Below, one piece after another: positions 59,343 through 64,000 of a DNA stretch of 64,000 bases. The notes under the pieces are model-generated. The model did no database searches, was not told where the DNA came from, and saw only the letters and a list, made by a program, of their open reading frames with translations. The translations under genes and the position numbers were made by a program. This DNA is from Mesaphorura yosii (Eukaryota > Arthropoda > Collembola > Poduromorpha > Tullbergiidae): the NCBI GenBank assembly GCA_009869945.1, contig WIXG01000080.1:62001-126000 (forward strand), written 5' to 3'. Position 1 is the stretch's first letter; each line of letters opens with the position of its first letter.

Positions 59343-59814
59343 TTCAGTACTTGAGAGACTAATCTTCTAACTTCGCAGCTTTAATTGAACGTTTGCAGCT
59401 GAACATAATTAAAAGACTTTTGGATGAGCTCATCGACTACTGAGGTTGACGACACGAAGTGTCAAATGTCAATATTTAATGAATGATTTCCATATCCATC
59501 TCACGTTGGCTACGCGTTGTCGCGTCGCGTCAGATCATTCTCGTCTCATCATCTCATTCTTGTCTAGTATTCGCGATTTTTCGTATAAAACCACCAAGCT
59601 CGTCGTGCCGGCAAATTACACACGAGAACAGCTGTTGAATGTTGAAAAGAGCGTGCGAAAGTGAATGATGCAATTTACGTCAAATTGGCTTAGACAATGA
59701 TTTAATTTTTTCTGAAGAATAAGTGCCGTTCGCATTACTATTCTTGATTAAGTCCAGCAAAACCACCACCACTACAGTGATTATATTTAGCGTAAGTTTA
59801 TTATATCTTTGAAA
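59343..59814. other. Gap between ASRGL1 and GlnRS
   Basis: It holds the ASRGL1 3' UTR and presumably the GlnRS promoter. The open frame at 59446-59664 has no recognisable motif. Confidence 0.4.
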
Positions 59815-62747
59815 ATGAGCAAGGCAAGCCGGAGTCGAGAAGAACTCATTGCCCTCTTTGTGGAGCTGGGAATGAGTGATAAGAAAGCGGAGGAAACATT
59901 CAAGAACTCCACTCTAACGAAGAATCTAACTAAGGCAATCGACGAAGTAAGTCCGTACTTATTCTCCAAGTCCTTATTCTGTTTAAGCACGTTATTTGTT
60001 TCCCCAGTTCACGAAATCAACTGGCCAAGAGAAGCCATCCGATAAGAGAATTTTTAACTTGTTCTACACACTTGCGTCCAAATTAAAGCCTGCTGTCGAG
60101 CACCATTTGCCTCTTCTTGTGGATTACATTGTTAATGGGAAAATTGACGGAGAAGTTCGCTTGACAGGTAAGGTCACAGAGTCACTAGCTTTTTTATCGG
60201 CGTTCGTAAAAGATCACAGAGCCAGATCAAATTAGTCCAAATGTTTAACCTATTACAGCTGCCCTTAAATATCTGCTGGAGCACTTGAAGGATTCCTCTC
60301 TAAATGTGTCTGAGTTCGAATCAGAATGTGGAGTGGGCATCGTTGTTACCCAACAAGATATTGAGAATACCGTAAAAATAGCCATAGATCAATTTAAAGA
60401 TGAACTGCTTGCCAGCAGGTAAGTAGAATTTGAAGTCTTGATTTCGAGTGTATTTGTGAATTTTGTTAACTTTGATTTAGATATCGCTTTAATATCGGCC
60501 GCATTCTGGGACACGTACGCGGATTACCTAAAATGGTATGGGCTGATGGAAATGCCGTAAAGAATGAAGTGGAGCTCAGGGTTGGTCTCTTACTCGGTCC
60601 CAAGACTGAGGATGACTTGAATCCTGAATCTGGAAAGACTTCCAAGCCTTCAGCAAATTCTCCCAAAGGCAAACAGCCGGAAACGAAGAAAGGATCTTCC
60701 AATGTTTCAAACGGCGATTGTAAGCCCATTGCAGTGTCTTGGTCTTCCAACGAAGATTCATTCGAAAAAATTGGAAGCATGTTGAAGAAATTGCCATTAC
60801 ATTTACCTGGCCAGAATTTCACAAGTGAAGGCTACCCGAGCAGTCAACTTGTTCTGAAAGTACTTGACGAACACGTGAAGCGGACAAAAGGTCAAGTACG
60901 CACGAGGTTTCCGCCTGAGCCAAATGGAATTTTGCATATCGGACACGCTAAAGCAATTAATATCAACTTTGGCTACGCTAAAGTCAATAATGGAATCTGC
61001 TTCCTGCGCTACGATGACACAAATCCTGAGAAAGAAGAAGAAAGGTTCTTTCGTAGCATCCACGACATGGTGACTTGGCTGGGGTATAAACCGTATGCCG
61101 TCACTCATGCGTCGGACTATTTTGATCAGCTATACGAATGGGCAGTAGTGTTAATCAGCAAAGGACTGGCGTACGTGTGTCATCAAAAAGCAGATGAACT
61201 GAAGGGGTTTAATCCTCCTCCTTCACCCTGGAGAGACCGGTCGCCTGAAGAGAATTTGCATCTGTTTCAAGAAATGAAGAACGGGAAGCTGGAGGAGGGA
61301 AGCACGACGCTGAGAATGAAGGTTACCTTAGAGGAGGGCAAGCAGGATCCTGTCGCGTACAGAATACGCTACGTTCCCCACCCCAAAACTGGCAACAAAT
61401 GGTGCATCTATCCGACGTATGATTTCACGCACTGCTTGTGTGACTCGCTCGAAGATATCACGCATTCTCTCTGTACCAAAGAGTTCCAGAATCGTCGATC
61501 TTCCTACTACTGGCTATGTGAAGCGGTCGAGGCATATGTCCCCGTCCAATGGGAATACGGAAGGCTGAACATGTGCTACACGGTTGTGTCGAAGAGGAAG
61601 ATCGCCAAGTTAATAGACGAAAAAATTGTGAAAGGTAAATGGCTCAGGACTTCAGTTTTCAGTTCTGGCTGTGCTGCAAGAACAGGGCTCTAATTAGTTA
61701 CTTGAATTCGCAGATTGGGACGATCCGAGATTGTTCACGCTTCCTGCTCTGCGCCGCCGTGGTTTCCCACCCGAAGCTCTGAACGACTTTTGTGTGAGAA
61801 TGGGCATCACTGGCGCCGTCATTTCAGTAGATCCTGCTATGTTGGAGGCTTGCGTTCGAGATGTGTTGAATGTCACAGCACCAAGGACAATGGTTGTGAT
61901 GGATCCAATTAAAGTGATAATCGAGAACTTTTCGGAAGTTGTGAAAGAGAAGACGTTAAGCATACACAACTTTCCAGCTGATCCGAACTCTCCAACCCAC
62001 TCAGTTGCCTTTGATAACATAGTTTACATCGATCGGGATGATTTTAAAGAGGTAAATGAAATGTAATGAGACGAATGATTTCTTAACTCAGCCATCGTGA
62101 ACCATTAATCATTTCCATTTATCAATGCAGAAAGCAGACAAAGGATACAAAAGGTTCTCCTTGGATCAGACTGTGGGCTTGTGTCACACTGGATTTGTTC
62201 TTAGTTGCTCAAAAACGGTTAAAGATGCTTCCGGCAATATCACGGAATTGCACGTCACTGCTCAACCAGTCGGTTCGACCCAGAAACCCAAAGGATTTAT
62301 TCACTGGGTGTCAAAGCCTGTTGAAATTGAGATCCGTCTGTACGAAAGACTGTGAGTAATCTAATCTGAACAACCTCCAAGAGCACTTGAAGAGAGATTC
62401 GAAATTATGACTTAAATGGTCTCTTTATTCGTAGATTTAAGCACAAGAATCCCGAAGACAAGGCGGAGGTTCCGGATGGATTCCTTTCAGATTGTAATGA
62501 GAATACTCTGAAAGTTGCAAAGGCGTTGGCAGATCGTTATTTGCTTCAATGCACCAAACCGTTCACTCAATATCAGTTTGAGAGAATCGGATATTTTTCG
62601 ATCGATCCTGATTCGAAAGGACAAAACGTAAGACGAGAAAACATATTCTTATAATGGGAATGTTATATTTGAGTAATTTAAATGTATGCTTTTCAGCTTG
62701 TCTTCAATCGGGCGGTCACGCTAAGAGAAGATTCGGGAAAGAATTAA
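59815..62747 (+). CDS. QARS1: Glutaminyl-tRNA synthetase
   Basis: Class Ib synthetase for tRNA-Gln in the cytoplasm, part of the multi-synthetase complex in animals. Exons are 59815-59946, 60008-60167, 60259-60418, 60481-61634, 61714-62051, 62131-62351, 62435-62627 and 62697-62747, giving 802 residues (human 775). It has the eukaryotic N-terminal domain (REELIALFVELGMSDKKAEE, KKPA-like KPAVEHHLPLLVDYIVNGKI, GRILGHVRGLPKMVWADGNA). The catalytic core shows the HIGH motif (PPEPNGILHIGHAKAININF) and DDTNPEKEEERFF. VVSKRKIAKLI is the KMSKS-equivalent. The anticodon-binding beta domains follow (VYIDRDDFKE, YKRFSLDQTVGLCHTGFVL), ending FNRAVTLREDSGKN. AATAAA is at 62881-62886. Confidence 0.95.
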
Positions 62748-63070
62748 TGTTGGGATTGTATCATGAAACTGCCTTCACAAGTGCTTTATTGGTATTGAAT
62801 TGGAAAATTCAAGCAGGAGAAAACTTTTGTGTTTGTAATTCAATTTTTCATCGAATTTGCATTTTTTAGATTTTAATTGGAATAAATCTCAACTTCTCAT
62901 ACGAATTGGGCTTGTTTCTTTTGTCGCTATGCAATTACACGATGACGCTGCTGTTTTTTTAATAATAGAAAGTAGCATTCTGCTTCTTGAACGTTCGACT
63001 TCGGAAGAAGCTTGATTCTCCCTAAATCTCCCAAAGCCTGTGACCAGTTTCGTACCGCTTTCTGCTCATT
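62748..63070. other. Short gap between GlnRS and the last gene
   Basis: It contains the GlnRS 3' UTR with AATAAA at 62881-62886 and then about 180 bases of presumed promoter for the coiled-coil gene. Nothing else is seen. Confidence 0.45.
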
Positions 63071-64000
63071 ATGTCAACGACTCAGTCTGATTGCTTTGGC
63101 CAACTCTGCCCGAATGATCCGATCTTCCTGGCGGAGCTCCGAGAAATCGCACGAGACAAACGCTTGAAGGAAACCGAGAAGTGGACTTCGCTGCTGAAAC
63201 TTGAGCTTAAATTCAACATTTCCCAGGCCCATGATTTGCTTGAGTTGAAGGAACGAGTCAACCTCATGTTGCAGGTACTCCCAGTAGCGAAAATTATGAA
63301 CACAATAATGGAATACTTTGATTGTCTCGACTAGAACATTTACCCGCCATTGGCAATCGCTCAAGAGAACGTGTTCACACGCAGACAACTGAAAGGATCT
63401 GACAAGATTGAGGACACAGTGGAAGAAATTCTGCTCCGAGGAGTAATTAATAAATGATTGGCTTTACGAAATGCGTTAATTACCGCGGTTAAAGTCAAGT
63501 GCGTTCGTAACAGGTTGACATCTTTCAACACTCCGACGAGATTCTGCTAGAGGAGATAGAGAACCTGAACATGCAACTGCAGAACCTTCGAGCAATTCGG
63601 CACGAGATTGAAGTTGATATTGAGAGCAAAAAGGACAGCCACGGTAGTGACGAGTGCATCAAGCTCCTCCACAGCATTCTGTACGGTACTACTCAAACGA
63701 CTCCCGATCGCAGTTCTCCGAGCAAGCAAGCGTAAGAAGTCGTCACCACGCTTAACATCGTAGCGTACACTAACGATACGAGTTGAAATTCTCTCATAGA
63801 CTGGGTTCACCTGAAAATTCGGTCGCTACCCAGTCACTAATTAAGAAATCGCAGGCCGAACGAAATGCGTCTTTGCAGCTTTACACGTCCGTCACTCGCA
63901 AATTGATCAAAGCTGCAGACTCTTGCTTTGATGCATGGTATGAGACGAATGTAGCATTCGAGAAGCAAATTCAAAAGATAACACAAGCAAAAGAGGAAGT
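63071..64000 (+). CDS. Coiled-coil protein of unknown function, cut by the right edge
   Basis: I do not recognise the family. Exons are 63071-63274, 63335-63442, 63514-63731 and 63800 to the window end; all junctions keep one open frame. The protein is rich in charged residues and predicted helical. Examples are RDKRLKETEKWTSLLKLELK, AHDLLELKERVNLMLQ, DEILLEEIENLNMQLQNLRA and FEKQIQKITQAKEEV. These have leucines and isoleucines at heptad-like spacing, so a coiled coil is likely. A shorter alternative donor (GTAGTG at 63654) exists, but the longer exon with GTAAGA at 63732 is preferred because it stays open and has a better donor. The C-terminus and function lie beyond this window. Confidence 0.65.

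Overview
The window is compact animal nuclear DNA carrying about 22 protein-coding genes on both strands, nearly all split by many short introns (mostly 55-100 bases) with canonical splice sites. The gene set points to an arthropod: a BTB zinc-finger protein of the lola/tramtrack kind, a BTB-BACK protein like the insect 'serine-enriched protein', a short insect-type CMP-sialic acid synthetase and an orphan secreted protein. A small-genome arthropod such as a springtail would fit, but the species cannot be fixed from the sequence. I joined exons by hand. Complete models were required to stay open and in frame across every junction, and their totals divide by three.

Layout. Bases 1-1758 (minus): first three exons of a nicotinic-type Cys-loop receptor, gene cut at the left edge. 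2506-4517 (minus): BTB zinc-finger protein. 5689-7640 (plus): UBAC1. 8861-11470 (plus): BTB-BACK protein. 12017-20931 (minus): Na-K-2Cl cotransporter (SLC12A1/2 type) with two alternative versions of one exon. 22389-29358 (minus): INTS3. 30258-30763 (plus): LSM3. 30972-32848 (minus): cytosolic SerRS. 33535-34624 (plus): BORCS6. 34975-35265 (minus): UQCR11. 36097-38554 (minus): cytosolic AsnRS. 39488-40233 (minus): C2H2 protein. 40303-41047 (minus): an unresolved small gene. 42590-43692 (plus): orphan secreted protein. 44288-45336 (plus): CMAS. 45845-47033 (plus): ATPAF2. 47405-51421 (minus): C2CD2/TMEM24-like lipid-transfer protein with an added C1 domain. 52886-54732 (minus): XTBD/G-patch/R3H protein like NKRF. 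55164-56175 (plus): ZCCHC9. 56211-57708 (minus): MOCS3. 58029-59342 (plus): ASRGL1. 59815-62747 (plus): GlnRS. 63071 to the right edge (plus): an unrecognised coiled-coil protein.

Most genes are housekeeping: three cytosolic aminoacyl-tRNA synthetases, RNA processing (LSM3, INTS3, NKRF-like, ZCCHC9), tRNA thiolation/molybdopterin (MOCS3) and mitochondrial assembly or respiration (ATPAF2, UQCR11). Neighbours share short divergent promoters (57709-58028, 54733-55163) or meet tail to tail, in one case with only 35 bases between stop codons.

The most notable points are: (1) a duplicated, apparently mutually exclusive exon in the Na-K-2Cl cotransporter, at the position and size of the A/B/F cassettes of vertebrate NKCC2; (2) four introns that the reading frame forces to begin with GC instead of GT; (3) a possible switch between a short XTBD-only protein and a long XTBD/G-patch/R3H protein through a GC donor; (4) a C1 zinc domain at the end of a TMEM24-like protein. 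I saw no rRNA, tRNA, transposon or CRISPR array.
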